From the NCBI RefSeq assembly GCF_014805685.1, contig NC_060906.1:11021346-11085345 (forward strand): a stretch of 64,000 bases of DNA, given 5' to 3'. The stretch is from Silurus meridionalis. Lineage: Eukaryota; Chordata; Actinopteri; Siluriformes; Siluridae. Numbering within the stretch: the first letter of the stretch is position 1; each line of letters opens with the position of its first letter. Positions 12,078 to 23,350 of the stretch are shown here, one piece after another. Under the pieces are notes generated by a model that was given only the letters and a program-made list of their open reading frames with translations, made no database searches and had not been told where the DNA came from. Position numbers and translations under genes: made by a program.

Positions 12078-15000
12078 TGAATCATGCATGCATGGCATTT
12101 TACTCATATATGTGCTATAATGGGGAGCTTGTGCTTAAAGGACATAAGCTTGTATAACTTGTTTGAGGTGTAATTGGATTTGTATGTGGTTGTGAATGGT
12201 TTATGGGGACAGTATGTGTACAGTATGTGTTCAGTATTCTGAGTTATGTATAAGAATCATGTTAAAATCATCCATTCAAAAAGTTGAATGCGTTGTATGT
12301 AGTACAGTCTCTGAAAAAAACTTTAAGGAGCTAGATTTTTCCTTAGTGTGTTTGGAAAGGATGCAATGAAGGATTACGTAGTGAAATGACATCTGCTTCT
12401 GGTTTCTCAAGGGATTTCAAATAGTTTCAGCTTCCTGACGTGTTTCTAATAGAAACACACTCTGATAGTAATTACACACCATCGAATGATGCTTTGGCCA
12501 GGATATTCATCAAGTAACAATTTACATGAATTAACATAAAATAAATAAATAAACCAAAGCCCAGTTTTAAACAAGTTGAAACTCCAGCTGATGTGTGGCA
12601 ATAGTCAAATATGTATCATTTGTAATTCATGACACTTTAAACTGTCTGAGTAAAAGACAAAAAAAAAAAACACACACACCTTAAATTCTTTTCTACCTGA
12701 GCTTCACATTGTGTATCTCTTGTCCATCAGTCTACTCTCTCCCCTCCCTCTAACTCCAGTATAAACACAGATAGCTTGAGGCTGCTGTTGCATTCCACAA
12801 CTACGTCTGCTTCTCGTCTGCCTCGATGTACCCCTCCCTTTCTTTTAACCCTATGCGTGAGTGATTATTCGGGTTCATCAACAAGTATGATTGTAAGATT
12901 AGAATTCTACAACACTTGTGGCTTTCAGAGAATACTGTCTGTCAATACAGTTACCTCTATGAACTGGAAGAGCTGGCTTGTATCACATCTATATAATGGA
13001 ATTATTATGAAGTCATGTTGGATTATATAACCTATAATCTTTACAAAAAGCTGATCTAGATGGCGTTACATTATTTATAAATCAGTGGTGATTTCTGGCT
13101 GAACAAGCAATGAAGCATTTAGGAGGTCATCCGATTTCTAAACATTACAGAATGAAAGTCACTGTTTTCTTGTTTTCCATGTGACATTCTGTATAAGAAC
13201 CAGAATGTGGCAAAAGCTTGATTTCCACAGCTGTTTAATACCAGGCCCTGAAGTTATTCGGAAAATACTCGCTCATTTTTCGTCCATTCCAGAGGGTCAT
13301 GTATTGCTCGTGAAATAATCCAGAATCAGATGCCACCTGTGATTTATTCCAGTGTGGTAATTCTCAAGTCCTCTTAATTAGTGGCTGGTATAAATCTTTA
13401 TACCTTTATAAGTAAAAAAAACTTTTATTTTTACTTATTCTCATCTAATTATTCCCTGTTAATAAATAGCTTAAAGCAGATTATTTTGCACTTGTGGAGC
13501 CAAGTGAAAGCAAATATCCTAGCAAATATCCTAGCAAATATTAAATACACAGAATGGGATAAATAGAGGTTGGGACTGAGGTATTTCTAGTCCGGATTGT
13601 AGATTCATGTAAACAATAGCAGAGACAGGCCATTAGACAGAATGAGTTCATCCTTAGATTTGGGTTCGAAATTTACCCCATTTTGAAAACAAACTCAAAG
13701 TATACAGACATAGCACATGTTGTCCATATTATTTTATTGTTTTTATACAGTTTTAAACATTGTATAGTATTTAGTAAAGCTAGTTAAAAAATTGCTTCAC
13801 ATGATTGTTATAATATGATTAATAATATCATGTGAAGTAATGCATTGCTCATTTATGATATTTCTGTCAGGATACTCATAGATATTCCCATATTTAATAT
13901 CATGTCACTGTCTCTCTTACAGTTTCATCCAGATCTGCAAGATTTTAATCCGCCTTGTTTATCGCCATTTACAATGCAAACAACTAAAACAACATATTCT
14001 TACATGGCGCACGATTCCTCAGATGAATAAAGTATATGCCAGGAGTGTAACTGATGATATCTAAGTGACTGCTCACAGTAGACTTTACTCTAATCAGTCC
14101 CTCATTGACTTCATCCTACATCTAGTTCTGTTTCTTGATTGAGCAAATTCACAGGATGTGACAGATATCCATAGCTAGGACTCAAGGGAGTAAAATTGGT
14201 CAAGCTCTCTGGATAAACTCATTTTTCCTTGTCAATCACAGTAACACTAGCCAATCATGGTCTATGCTTGTCATTCAATGAGATACGTCAACCTTCACCC
14301 CCTTCCTGGCTGGTAGCTGTCATATGATAGGGCAAAGGTGGATGGTGGTGGGTGCCTGGTGCTTTTATACAGACTCAAATTCTAACTGTACTTACTTAAA
14401 ATAACATTTAAATCCTTGGCTATCCTACATACTATAGAATATGTACAGCCAATATAAAATATAAATTATGAGTGGAATAAAGCTGAAAGGAAAGCGAGAA
14501 CTTTTATGTTAAACACTGGAAATGAGTTTATACAGATTCTTACAAATTTGCAGTAGTACCTGCTAGGAAATAGAAAACAATCTAAGAAAGACCGTTCAAG
14601 TCAACTAAGCCAATAACCTAGTCTTAAAGTGCAGACAACTCCTATACAATACACGCATACACAAATGTTGTTTTTTTTATACTAATGCAACATACTGAGA
14701 GCGTACAGGAAATCCCAGATATCAGCACTGCCCACTGGTCACATTTGCTTCTAATCATCTTGTTTCTTGGATGAGTCATCAAAGAGAATGTTTCCAGAAA
14801 GTACAAGTAGTGTCACCTTTTACAGCAAGCTACACCCACTCACAAACTTTACTGATCCTTTATAAAGTAGTTTATTGTTATACTGAAACTAAACAAGAAA
14901 ATTTGCTTCTGGACGAGATGACTTCTCTGTCTGTCTGCATGAGTCTAGTTGTTTCTGTTTCGCTTTAAGATGGAGTGGCATGTAGGCAAACAAAAGATAT

Positions 15001-15565
15001 GCCAATCCTCACAGTGCCGAGACTGTTGTTCAACCCTAGAGGTTAAGGGTCACAGCAAAGGTCGAAATGTCACCAGGTTGTGAAAGATTGTTGTGAAAGA
15101 TGAAAGGCAGACAATGCCTGTCGTTGTCTTCGTGGCTGTTATATATTAAGTGGACAAAACCAGGAATCTTTCTCTTTCCCCTACATTGTTTTTTTTCTCC
15201 ACATGTTTTGTGTTTTTCATTGATCAGCTTCATGGACCAGATGTGTGTTTATGGCACTGAGGTGAAGGAAGAAAATGTTGCAATACCTCAGGGAGTTAGG
15301 GTTTATGATTCACTTATTAATGTCTCCCATCTTATTGTGGATGTGAACATTTTTTTACATAAATTTAACGTCTCAATTGTTCTTCTGATACAACGACTTT
15401 CAGGATATCTGTGGTACCAAAGAATTGTAAGTTTCCAGTACTTTTTAGTCTGCAAAATTCTTTTATACAGACATACTGTAAAGATTACCTGCTATCTTTA
15501 TTCAGGCTACAGATCCTATAAAGCACAATATAGGCTGATGAAATTGTAGTGACAGTTATATATAC

Positions 15566-16030
15566 AATATCATAATTATGTGGACACCCGACCGTAACAC
15601 TCAATAGTGCCTGGTGATTATCTCTCTCTAGATTTAGGGCCCTCTTTGCCAATTAAAATAACCTCTATTGTTCTGGGAAGCATTTTCATTAAATTCTGGA
15701 GTGTAGTTTTAGGGATTTGTATCCGTCCAGCCACAAGAACATTAGTGAGATCAAGTTCTGATATTGATTAAGGAGGTTAGAAGTAAAGTTTGCCTATTTC
15801 ATCCAAAGGCATCATCAGGTTCTTTTACACTATGATAAACCATGTGTTACTGGAGCTCACTTTGTTCACAAGGGAATATGCATGTTGGACACAGGTTTGG
15901 GGCTCGTATTTCCAGTGAGAAAAAAATTACAATTCTACAGTTGTGTGTTTCAAAATGTGTGGCAACACCGGTAGAACCGCATAGGTGTGATGGTCAGGTT
16001 TTCACAAACCTTTGGCCAAATCATACACAT
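15566..16030 (-). mobile_element. Degenerate Tc1-like DNA transposon
   Basis: Both ends resemble the terminal inverted repeats of the abundant fish Tc1 family whose ends read like tatggccaaaagtatgtggacacc. The left end has tgtggacacccgacc, and the right end has gtgatggtcagg followed by cctttggccaaat. The sequence between them resembles antisense Tc1 sequence (catgttggacacaggtttgg, then a gtgtggcaaca block). The element is far shorter than a full Tc1 (~1.6 kb), so most of the transposase is deleted. Confidence 0.7.
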
Positions 16031-16107
16031 CCTGATATAACATTTCCTTTATTTAAATTTGCTTTAATCAAATAACTTCAAGATTTATTCTTATCTGATA
16101 CATATTT

Positions 16108-16185
16108 ACATTTACATTTGTGGCATTTAGCAGACACCCTTATCCAGATCGATGTGCAAAACTGCAAAGTACAAAAGAGTCTCTA
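16108..16185 (-). mobile_element. L2-like LINE 3' tail fragment
   Basis: Contains catttagcagacacccttat preceded by repeated acattt. The reverse complement of the same motif ends the L2 element at about 20025-20056, so this is a short antisense copy of the L2-type 3' terminus. Confidence 0.65.
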
Positions 16186-17257
16186 GCAATGAATAAATCC
16201 ACTGTTACGCTATATATATATGCATTACTAATAAGCTGCACATTTATTCTTTATTTCTGAAAATTCCATTAAAAAAAGTTTTTAATGTCACCCTGGCTAT
16301 ACACACGATTCGTAAATTCATATTCTCTTCAAAACCCGAGAAACAAATAATCCACTCTAAATGAAAAATTTACAATTTACAATTTTAATTCACAATTAAA
16401 AACTGCTCAGTTTAAGTGTGCAGGCCAAGGCTTGGATTAGCATATGTCTACACAGAGATGAAGGTTTGTGAGGATTAAGGTAAAGTGGTAATGACTAACG
16501 CTGCACACCTAAACCTTTTTGTCCCAGGTGTATTTATGTGAACTCGCTCACTCTTTCTGCCTGAGTATGGCTCTGGGCAGAGCAAAGCCTAAGCCGAACA
16601 GAAAGCTGTACCCAAGCTGGGAAGCTGCAATGTGATTTGCTTTAAAAGTTTTACATTACTGTTTATTTAGCATGCCAAGGACCAAAGCCCTTAGTCTTGT
16701 TTGGTTGATGAGTGTTGGAAATGTAAATCAAAGGCTGATATATAAGTGCAAAAAACACTTAATAGGTGAAACAAACTATAGAACTTGAACAATACTTTGG
16801 TTAATATGGAAAAATACATGAACCACAAAGGGAAAGCCAAACAAAATGTATAACAAAAACCAGAACTTAAACTGTGGTCTTATTAGATTACAACTTGATT
16901 CAGATGTGTGTGATTAATGTGATTAAAGTGCTGGGGCTGATGGGATATGTAGTTTTTTGCCTCTTTGGGTGCTGACCTGACAGTATGCTACACTCTGACT
17001 TGTTTTCAACATAACCTAAAATAATGATATAATTCAATATTTGTTTATAAATTATTTATTTATATTTATTTATATTTAATATAAACATTAATATTAAATA
17101 TCTGAATAGTATAAAAACCATCACCAGTGCAATATTTGTAAGAAAAAATTCTGTGTGGAACCTGTAAAACTGAGAAAGACCTTGTACGGTGTGTCTTCTG
17201 TAAATACTATCTGTGGCAGACATTTAGCTATATCTAACAACTGTTTGTGTAGGTGCC
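16186..17257. other. Intergenic, nothing recognisable
   Basis: AT-rich unique-looking sequence, including a stretch of TTTAT/TTAAT near 17040-17100. I see no exon, RNA gene or repeat I can name. Confidence 0.5.
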
Positions 17258-17396
17258 TTTGACCCTCCACTGAGTCAGGCAAACATGTTGCAGGCATGAT
17301 ACTCATTCATCCCTCGCAGTGGCCCTTGAGTTGGAGTCAATAGAGCAAGAAGCAGCTAAAGAGTCGACACTGACGGAGTGATTTAGAGAAAGGGCA
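17258..17396. repeat. 139-bp segment duplicated exactly 1230 bp downstream
   Basis: This segment (tttgaccctccactgag ... agaaagggca) recurs without a mismatch at 18488-18626 inside an L2 element. Because the downstream copy interrupts the L2, this is probably the donor. Confidence 0.95.
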
Positions 17397-18290
17397 GACA
17401 GGTGAGGGGGCTAAGGGAATGGGTCAGAGAGAAACAGGTATGGAGGATAGGCTTGAATGATTCAGATTCCTGGCGTTTGGATGTAGTGTTTGTGTTCGAG
17501 TGATATCAATCAATGTATCATAAACATGTTTGTGATAAGGATATGTGACATTACTGAACTAAATATATCTATAAGCAGGATATTAAAGCCTGGATTAGAA
17601 GAATTTCTTTTTTTTATATATATAATTAACATAATATCTGTAATTAAAGTTTGTGTTAAGTTGAATAAAATGAACCATCAATTTGTCAAATTTGGCATAG
17701 CTTTTTTGGTAACATTAAAAAAAAATGAACAGCTTGTAAGAACAAACCCGAGTAAGTTTTATGGGCTCAGTTAATTCACCTTTACTCCAGCTGTGTTGCT
17801 ACGTGACTATATGTTCACTGACAATCAATTTTACTCATCCAGGTGGTTGTTAACCCAATCTTTGGCCCCAACATCTGCACAGGGTCATTTTCAACAGCTA
17901 GTTGCTTGCTAGAAAGTCAACCTGCTGTTCTAAAAGCAGCAAAGAGACCGCTCAAGGCCAAGGTTTATGTTTGTGTGTCTACATTCACACTTCTGAGACC
18001 CTGTGGCCCATATTTATTACTGAATTTTATGTGAGGTGTTCTAACAAAAACATTTTATGCAACAGGATTCAGACTAAATTGAACCAGAAATATAGCAGAT
18101 GATATCTTAATCAGATTATCATCTTATAAAATAAAGATAATTACTATAGGAATGGTTTCTTATAGGGGTGCATTCTAACCAAAACACTGGCATCTTTTTT
18201 TTCATTCATATTCAAAATAGCTAATTAAATATATTTATTGAAATATTATATTAATAATAGTTTTTAAATACCTGTCTGTCTATCTCTCAC
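17397..18290. other. Intergenic, nothing recognisable
   Basis: AT-rich sequence between the 139-bp donor segment and the L2 element. The ORFs present (up to 94 codons) show no domain and have low-complexity composition. Confidence 0.5.
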
Positions 18291-18304
18291 AGAACAACCT
18301 CCAT

Positions 18305-19244
18305 GAACCAAACCAGTCTGGCTTCAAAGCGGCACATTCCACAGAGGCGGCCCTTTTAGCTGTCTCTGAGAAACTAAATGCAGCTCGATCAGCCAAACTG
18401 TCATCTGTACTTATCCACCTAGATCTTTCAGCAGCATTCAACAAAGTCAACCACTGTCTACCCTCAGGAGCCTTGGTATCTGGTGATTTTGACCCTCCAC
18501 TGAGTCAGGCAAACATGTTGCAGGCATGATACTCATTCATCCCTCGCAGTGGCCCTTGAGTTGGAGTCAATAGAGCAAGAAGCAGCTAAAGAGTCGACAC
18601 TGACGGAGTGATTTAGAGAAAGGGCATTCCTTTACCAGGTAAGATGTTGGGGGGGTCCACATCTGCCCAATGCAGACTCTCCACTGGTGTCCCACAAGGC
18701 TCAAAACTTGGTCCCCTCCTTTTCTCTCTCTATACACACTCTCTTGGTGGAGTCATATACTCACATGGGTTTTCTTAAAACTGCTATGTTGATAACACTC
18801 AACTCATCTTCTCTTTTCCTCCCTCCGATACCACAGATTTCGCTTGGATCTCGGCATGATTAGCGGACATATCTTCGTTGATTAGTGCCCAACTTAAACT
18901 CAACTCCAGCAAAATCGAACTGCTGTTCATGCTATTTATTTCCAGGTCAGGATCTCAGAATAACTCTTCATAACTCATTGCTTTCCCCTTCAGCCAATGC
19001 TCACTGTTTGTTAATTCCTTCTCTACAACATGGAAGGATTAGACCATTTCAGTCCACACAGGCTGCTCAGGTGCTTGTTCAGTCTCTTGTCATTTCGAGA
19101 CTGGACTACCGTAACTCTCTGCTGGCAGGTCTACCTCAAAATGCTATTCATCCACTGCAAATGATCCAAAACGCAGCTGCACAACACCGCACCACTGCTG
19201 TGCTCCCTCCACTGGCTTCCTGTAGCTGCACGAATCAGATTTAA
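18305..19244 (+). pseudogene. L2 reverse transcriptase remnant
   Basis: This is a broken coding region for an L2-type RT that would copy LINE RNA at nicked target DNA. The longest open piece is 18885-19244 (C-terminal part, containing SRLDYRNSLLAGLPQNA and LQMIQNAAAQ). The catalytic YADD-type box has become YVDN, so the second aspartate is lost. Frameshifts and the 139-bp insertion disrupt the frame. It is non-functional. Confidence 0.8.
18488..18626. repeat. 139-bp exact copy of 17258-17396 inserted in L2
   Basis: Identical to 17258-17396 by direct comparison. It splits the L2 RT between the LDLSAAF box and the GVPQGS box. No terminal inverted repeats or poly-A tail mark it as a transposon. 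Confidence 0.95.
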
Positions 19245-19438
19245 AACATTGATGTTAGCTTACAAGGCCAAAAATTGACCATTAGCATCTTAGCTCAGAG
19301 ACCTCATCACACCTTGCACTGCACCATGCTGTCTAAGATCCTCTAGCACTGCACCTTCTCTCAGGGCAAAAGGGTAAGTATACTTTAAGGCTCTTCTCTG
19401 TTCTGGCACAGAGGTGGTGGACTGAACTTCTCCTTGAT

Positions 19439-19803
19439 TGTCAGGGTACGGACCACGAGTCGGAAGCGGGAGTAACTCTATCATGTTTATTGGAAGTATT
19501 CAGTACACAAACAGAGAATAGAGAGCGTTACAAACTGCAATGCGGGTCCATGATGCGGGTATAATCCGTATGGAAGGGGTAATCCGGAAAGCGGTAGAAG
19601 AAGTAGAAGGAACCAGCTGGAATGCTGGCAGTTAGGAATCAGGTCGATCACCATAGCCAACGAATAGGTCCAAAAAGATTGAGATCGGAACAGGAGCTTA
19701 TATAGGAAAATCTAAATGACGGACAAGTGTCTGTAGTTAATGAGCGGCAGAACGAGGCAGTGTGACAGCCATCAAGGGGGGCACAGCAGGTGGATCCCTG
19801 ACA
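19439..19803 (-). mobile_element. Solo LTR (365 bp), minus orientation
   Basis: The segment starts TGTCAGGG and ends CCCTGACA, and is flanked by a perfect 5-bp target-site duplication TTGAT at 19434-19438 and 19804-19808. Read on the minus strand it has a TATATAAG promoter box and then an AATAAA signal (ttccaataaacatg), so promoter and poly-A signal occur in LTR order. No internal retroviral or retrotransposon sequence is adjacent, so it is a solo LTR left by LTR-LTR recombination. It sits inside the L2 element and is therefore younger. Confidence 0.85.
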
Positions 19804-20056
19804 TTGATGTTTGAACAGCAGAGTTACTGGCTATCTTCAAGCGATAAGTGAAGGCCTACCTCTCCCTGAAACACAAAAAACAATCCTTTTTACAAGTTTG
19901 CTTTGTTTTAAAAAATTAAACTCATAACAGAGTTGTAGGCTGATTTATCTTAAGTTTGCAATCTAGTGTATCAGTGTAGATTTATTCATTGATAGACTCA
20001 AAGCACTTTTGCACTCTGGACAAGGGTGTCTGCTAAATGGCGCAAATGTAAATGTA

Positions 20057-20324
20057 AATATATAGAATTGTTTATATCAGATTATGTCAGATTACGATTT
20101 CATGATCCCAGTTTAATGCCTTGTGGCTTTGTTAATCATTAATTTGTCAACACAAACACACTCACACACACATACACACACACAGACACACACACACACA
20201 CACACACACACATATTCAAACACAAATAGGATGTACTGAAATAAGTGCTATTTCATAAATGAGGGTAAAAACAATACTCTAATGTTAAACATCATCATCT
20301 GTGCTGATAGATTTGCTAGTATTC
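20057..20324. repeat. Intergenic with imperfect (CA)n at 20150-20212
   Basis: The CA tract is interrupted by CT, CATA and GA substitutions. Nothing else is recognisable. Confidence 0.8.
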
Positions 20325-20686
20325 ATGGAAAAATACTATATTGTCAATATATTAGTCTCTTATTAGATTTTTATATCTGTGCTTGCAATCTTATATAATT
20401 TTATTAGTATTTATTTGTCTCTTGTTCTTTCAATCCCATTGCATATCTGCATTTCCTTTTGCTGAATTTTTTTTTGGAATTTAGAATTCTAGTAACCATA
20501 CTGCAGATATGAAAAGAAAAATCAAGAAAAATCTGCCACACTAGAAGCTGTAAACTACATGCAGTTAATTTGAATAATCTGAATGGGGCATCCAGAAAAA
20601 TCACATTAGGCAGATGCTTAACCCAATTCTGAATACAATCTCTAAATTATTTCCCAGGTAACATCTCTAAATCCAACCTCCTACAC

Positions 20687-21681
20687 CAGGGTGTCAAACT
20701 CAAAGCACACTTTAGGTCGTGGGCCAAACAGGATAAACATTTATTAAACACACTAAAACGAAATGTTATTTTTAACATCAATATGAATAAATTGAAATAT
20801 TTTGCTCTCCATAAAAATATATCCTGTCAAAATTATACAAGTTAGACATATGAACATGCTGCGAAAAAAACCCTGAAAAAATGAATAGAAATTCTGATTT
20901 TAAGTAAACATTAAAATAACAACAAATCAAAACAATCACATTTTTGCTCTTATGCTATTAAAAAATATAAGCGTAAACTTTAAATAACTTACAATATTTT
21001 GCTCTCCATAAAAATCTCTCCTGTCAAACACAAGACGTCTCACCCTTCATCATGAAGCTCTTTAGAAACTCTCCTCTGTAAATAACCGGCTGATGTGGCT
21101 CTGATTTCTCCTCTGCTTTCACACCAGCTTCACTTTGTGATCTTGCTCTGGTGAAAAAAGTCTGCTGAAATGTCAGATTCTTCTTTAACTCTTCTACTTT
21201 CTGTATCTTCTGCTCTGCATTCAGGTTTTTCAGCTTATCCTGATGTTTTGTCTCGTAGTGCCGTCTTAGATTTAATTCCTTAATTACAGCCACATTAACT
21301 CCACAAATAAGACACATGTGTTTACCGCCATGTCAGTAAACAGATATTCAGCCTCCCATTGGTTTTGAAAGGCTCTGTTTTCAGAAGCAACTTTTCTTCG
21401 CCATTGTGAGAGGCTAGCATCGCAATAACTTTACAATAGGTTTGTATACATCAACAGAAGTTTGACTTGATTGATGCGGGAATGTTCCCAGGTAGTCTAG
21501 CGTTCCACAAGGCAGCTGAAGCGCTGCATTATGGGATCTGTAATTTGTGTGTTATCAGCGCTTCATATCGGACGGCCATTAATAACAATAATAATAGATC
21601 TATATAAAATGATCTTGCGGGCCAGATATAATTGTACATCGGGCCAGATGTGGCCTGCGGGCCTTGAGTTTGACACATATG
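20687..21681 (-). mobile_element. Non-autonomous hAT (Charlie-like) element, copy 1
   Basis: Terminal inverted repeats CAGGGTGTCAAACTCAA and TTGAGTTTGACACATATG are flanked by 8-bp TSDs TCCTACAC and TCCTAGAC (one mismatch), which is diagnostic of hAT. The ~1-kb body contains a zinc-finger ORF on the minus strand and the GC-rich subterminal motif cgggccagatgtggcctgcg. There is no room for a full transposase catalytic domain. Confidence 0.85.
21024..21414 (-). pseudogene. hAT-encoded BED-type zinc-finger ORF, copy 1 (frameshifted)
   Basis: Homologous to the N-terminus of the Charlie-type hAT transposases from which GTF2IRD2-like host proteins derive. The readable part begins MCLICGVNVAVIKELNLRRH and has a C-x2-C ... 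H-x4-H finger followed by a basic helical stretch (QKIQKVEELKKNL). Compared with copy 2 it has lost one G in the codons just before MCLIC, and three bases after the start codon, so the ATG near 21414 is out of frame with the finger. Several other differences are single homopolymer steps. Confidence 0.75.
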
Positions 21682-22195
21682 TCCTAGACCAATAATGCCT
21701 GCATTGTCCTCTGCTTTTCAGCGGAGGAGCCAATTGGTGGTCTGCATTATTGATCTCTGGAGAAGTCTTCTAAATTCAAGTTCTGGGTCTCATTTAATTT
21801 TCTTCTTGATTACCCAGTGGAGGACATTTCTTACGATGGAAAAATACTATATTGTCAATATATTAGTCTCTTATTAGATTTTTATATCTGTGCTTGCAAT
21901 CTTATATAATTTTATTAGTATTTATTTGTCTCTTGTTCTTTCAATCCCATTGCATATCTGCATTTCCTTTTGCTGAATTTTTTTTTGGAATTTAGAATTC
22001 TAGTAACCATACTGCAGATATGAAAAGAAAAATCAAGAAAAATCTGCCACACTAGAAGCTGTAAACTACATGCAGTTAATTTGAATAATCTGAATGGGGC
22101 ATCCAGAAAAATCACATTAGGCAGATGTAACCCAATTCTGAATACAATCTCTAAATTATTTCCCAGGTAACATCTCTAAATCCAACCTCCTACAC

Positions 22196-23195
22196 CAGGG
22201 GTGTCAAACTCAAAGCACACTTTAGGTCGTGGGCCAAACAGGATAAACATTTATTAAACACACTAAAACGAAATGTTATTTTAACATCAATATGAATAAA
22301 TTGAAATATTTTGCTCTCCATAAAAATATATCCTGTCAAAATTATACAAGTTAGAAATATGAACATGCTGCAAAAAACCCTGAAAAATGAATAGAAATTC
22401 TGATTTTAAGTAAACATTAAAATAACAACAAATCAAAACAATCACATTTTTTTGCTCTTATGCTATTAAAAAAATATAAACGTAAACTTTAAATAACTTA
22501 CAATATTTTGCTCTCCATAAAAAATCTCTCCTGTCAAACACAAGACGTCTCACCCCTTCATCATGAAGCTCTTTAGAAACTCTCCCTCTGTAAATAACCG
22601 GCTGATGTGGCTCTGATTTCTCCTCTGCTTTCACACCAGCTTCACTTTGTGATTTTGCTCTGGTGAAAAAGTCTGCTGAAATGTCAGATTCTTCTTTAAC
22701 TCTTCTACTTTCTGTATCTTCTGCTCTGCATTCAGGTTTTTCAGCTTATCCTGATGTTTTGTCTCGTAGTGCCGTCTTAGATTTAATTCCTTAATTACAG
22801 CCACATTAACTCCACAAATAAGACACATGTGTTTACCGGCCATGTCAGTAAACAGATATTCAGCCTCCCATTGGTTTTGAAAGGCTCTGTTTTCAGAAGC
22901 AACTTTTCTCTTCGCCATTGTGAGAGGCTAGCATCGCAATAACTTTACAATAGGTTTGTATACATCAACAGAAGTTTGACTTGATTGATGCGGGAATGTT
23001 CCCAGGTAGTCTAGCGTTCCACAAGGCAGCTGAAGCGCTGCATTATGGGATCTGTAATTTGTGTGTTATCAGCGCTTCATATCGGACGGCCATTAATAAC
23101 AATAATAATAGATCTATATAAAATGATCTTGCGGGCCAGATATAATTGTACATCGGGCCAGATGTGGCCTGCGGGCCTTGAGTTTGACACATATG
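22196..23195 (-). mobile_element. Non-autonomous hAT (Charlie-like) element, copy 2
   Basis: Same element as copy 1, with TIR CAGGGGTGTCAAACTCAA at the left, TTGAGTTTGACACATATG at the right, and TSDs TCCTACAC (22188-22195) and TCCTAGAC (23196-23203). The identical mismatch in the TSD shows that it arose by duplicating copy 1 with its flanks. Confidence 0.85.
22631..22918 (-). CDS. BED-type zinc-finger fragment of hAT transposase (95 codons)
   Basis: Opens MAKRKVASENRAFQNQWEAE, the conserved start of Charlie-like hAT transposases (the family from which GTF2IRD2-like host proteins derive, recalled). It then has the finger C-x2-C (CLIC) and H-x4-H (HYETKH), and the helical segment EQKIQKVEELKKNL. 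In the transposase this N-terminal domain binds the transposon ends. The RNase-H-fold catalytic domain and hAT dimerisation domain are absent, so the product, if made, could at most bind DNA. The C-terminal residues (SPEQNHKVKLV) are probably out of frame. Confidence 0.7.
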   Translation of the reverse strand: MAKRKVASENRAFQNQWEAEYLFTDMAGKHMCLICGVNVAVIKELNLRRHYETKHQDKLKNLNAEQKIQKVEELKKNLTFQQTFSPEQNHKVKLV

Positions 23196-23350
23196 TCCTA
23201 GACCAATAATGCCTGCATTGTCCTCTGCTTTTCAGCGGAGGAGCCAATTGGTGGTCTGCATTATTGATCTCTGGAGAAGTCTTCTAAATTCAAGTTCTGG
23301 GTCTCATTTAATTTTCTTCTTGATTACCCAGTGGAGGACATTTCTTACGA

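Larger units (their letters stand above)
4816..15565. other. Intergenic, AT-rich, no recognisable gene
   Basis: I see no convincing coding exon in this ~10.7 kb. ORFs are short, lack known domains and are compatible with chance. It contains four long dinucleotide microsatellites (listed separately), a poly-pyrimidine tract at about 10164-10193, an A-rich tract at about 11174-11206, and a perfect palindrome at 12009-12077. In human the sequence beyond the PLPP3 3' end is a large gene desert, so emptiness here would agree with conserved synteny (recalled, not computed). Confidence 0.6.
18291..20056 (+). mobile_element. L2-clade LINE, 5'-truncated and interrupted
   Basis: Reverse-transcriptase motifs run in order on the + strand: GFKAAHSTEAALLAV near 18330, LIHLDLSAAF near 18415, [12 protein letters not shown] near 18690, a degenerate catalytic box CYVDNTQLIF near 18783, then the C-terminal SRLDYRNSLLAGLP near 19100. 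The 3' end carries ggtgtctgctaaatggc followed by aaatgtaaatgtaaata, the typical L2 tail. Two foreign pieces interrupt it: the 139-bp copy (18488-18626) and a solo LTR (19439-19803). Confidence 0.85.
20325..21835. repeat. Tandem duplication unit 1 (~1.51 kb)
   Basis: The block atggaaaaatactat ... tttcttacg is followed at once by a near-identical second block. The unit includes unique flank plus the whole hAT element and both of its TSDs, so it is a segmental tandem duplication, not two insertions. Confidence 0.95.
21836..23350. repeat. Tandem duplication unit 2 (~1.51 kb)
   Basis: Near-identical to 20325-21835. Differences are mainly 1-2-base changes in homopolymer runs. After 23350 the sequence leaves the repeat (tgggaaaattaacc). 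Confidence 0.95.

Noticed and set aside
13923..14030. Good polypyrimidine-AG and 35-codon frame ending YSYMAHDSSDE
   Set aside because: A frame this long is expected by chance, and I could not link it to any gene expected near plpp3. It would need RNA evidence.
15100..15549. 149-codon ORF on the + strand
   Set aside because: It has no domain and an AT-driven hydrophobic composition, without splice partners or codon bias; probably a chance ORF.
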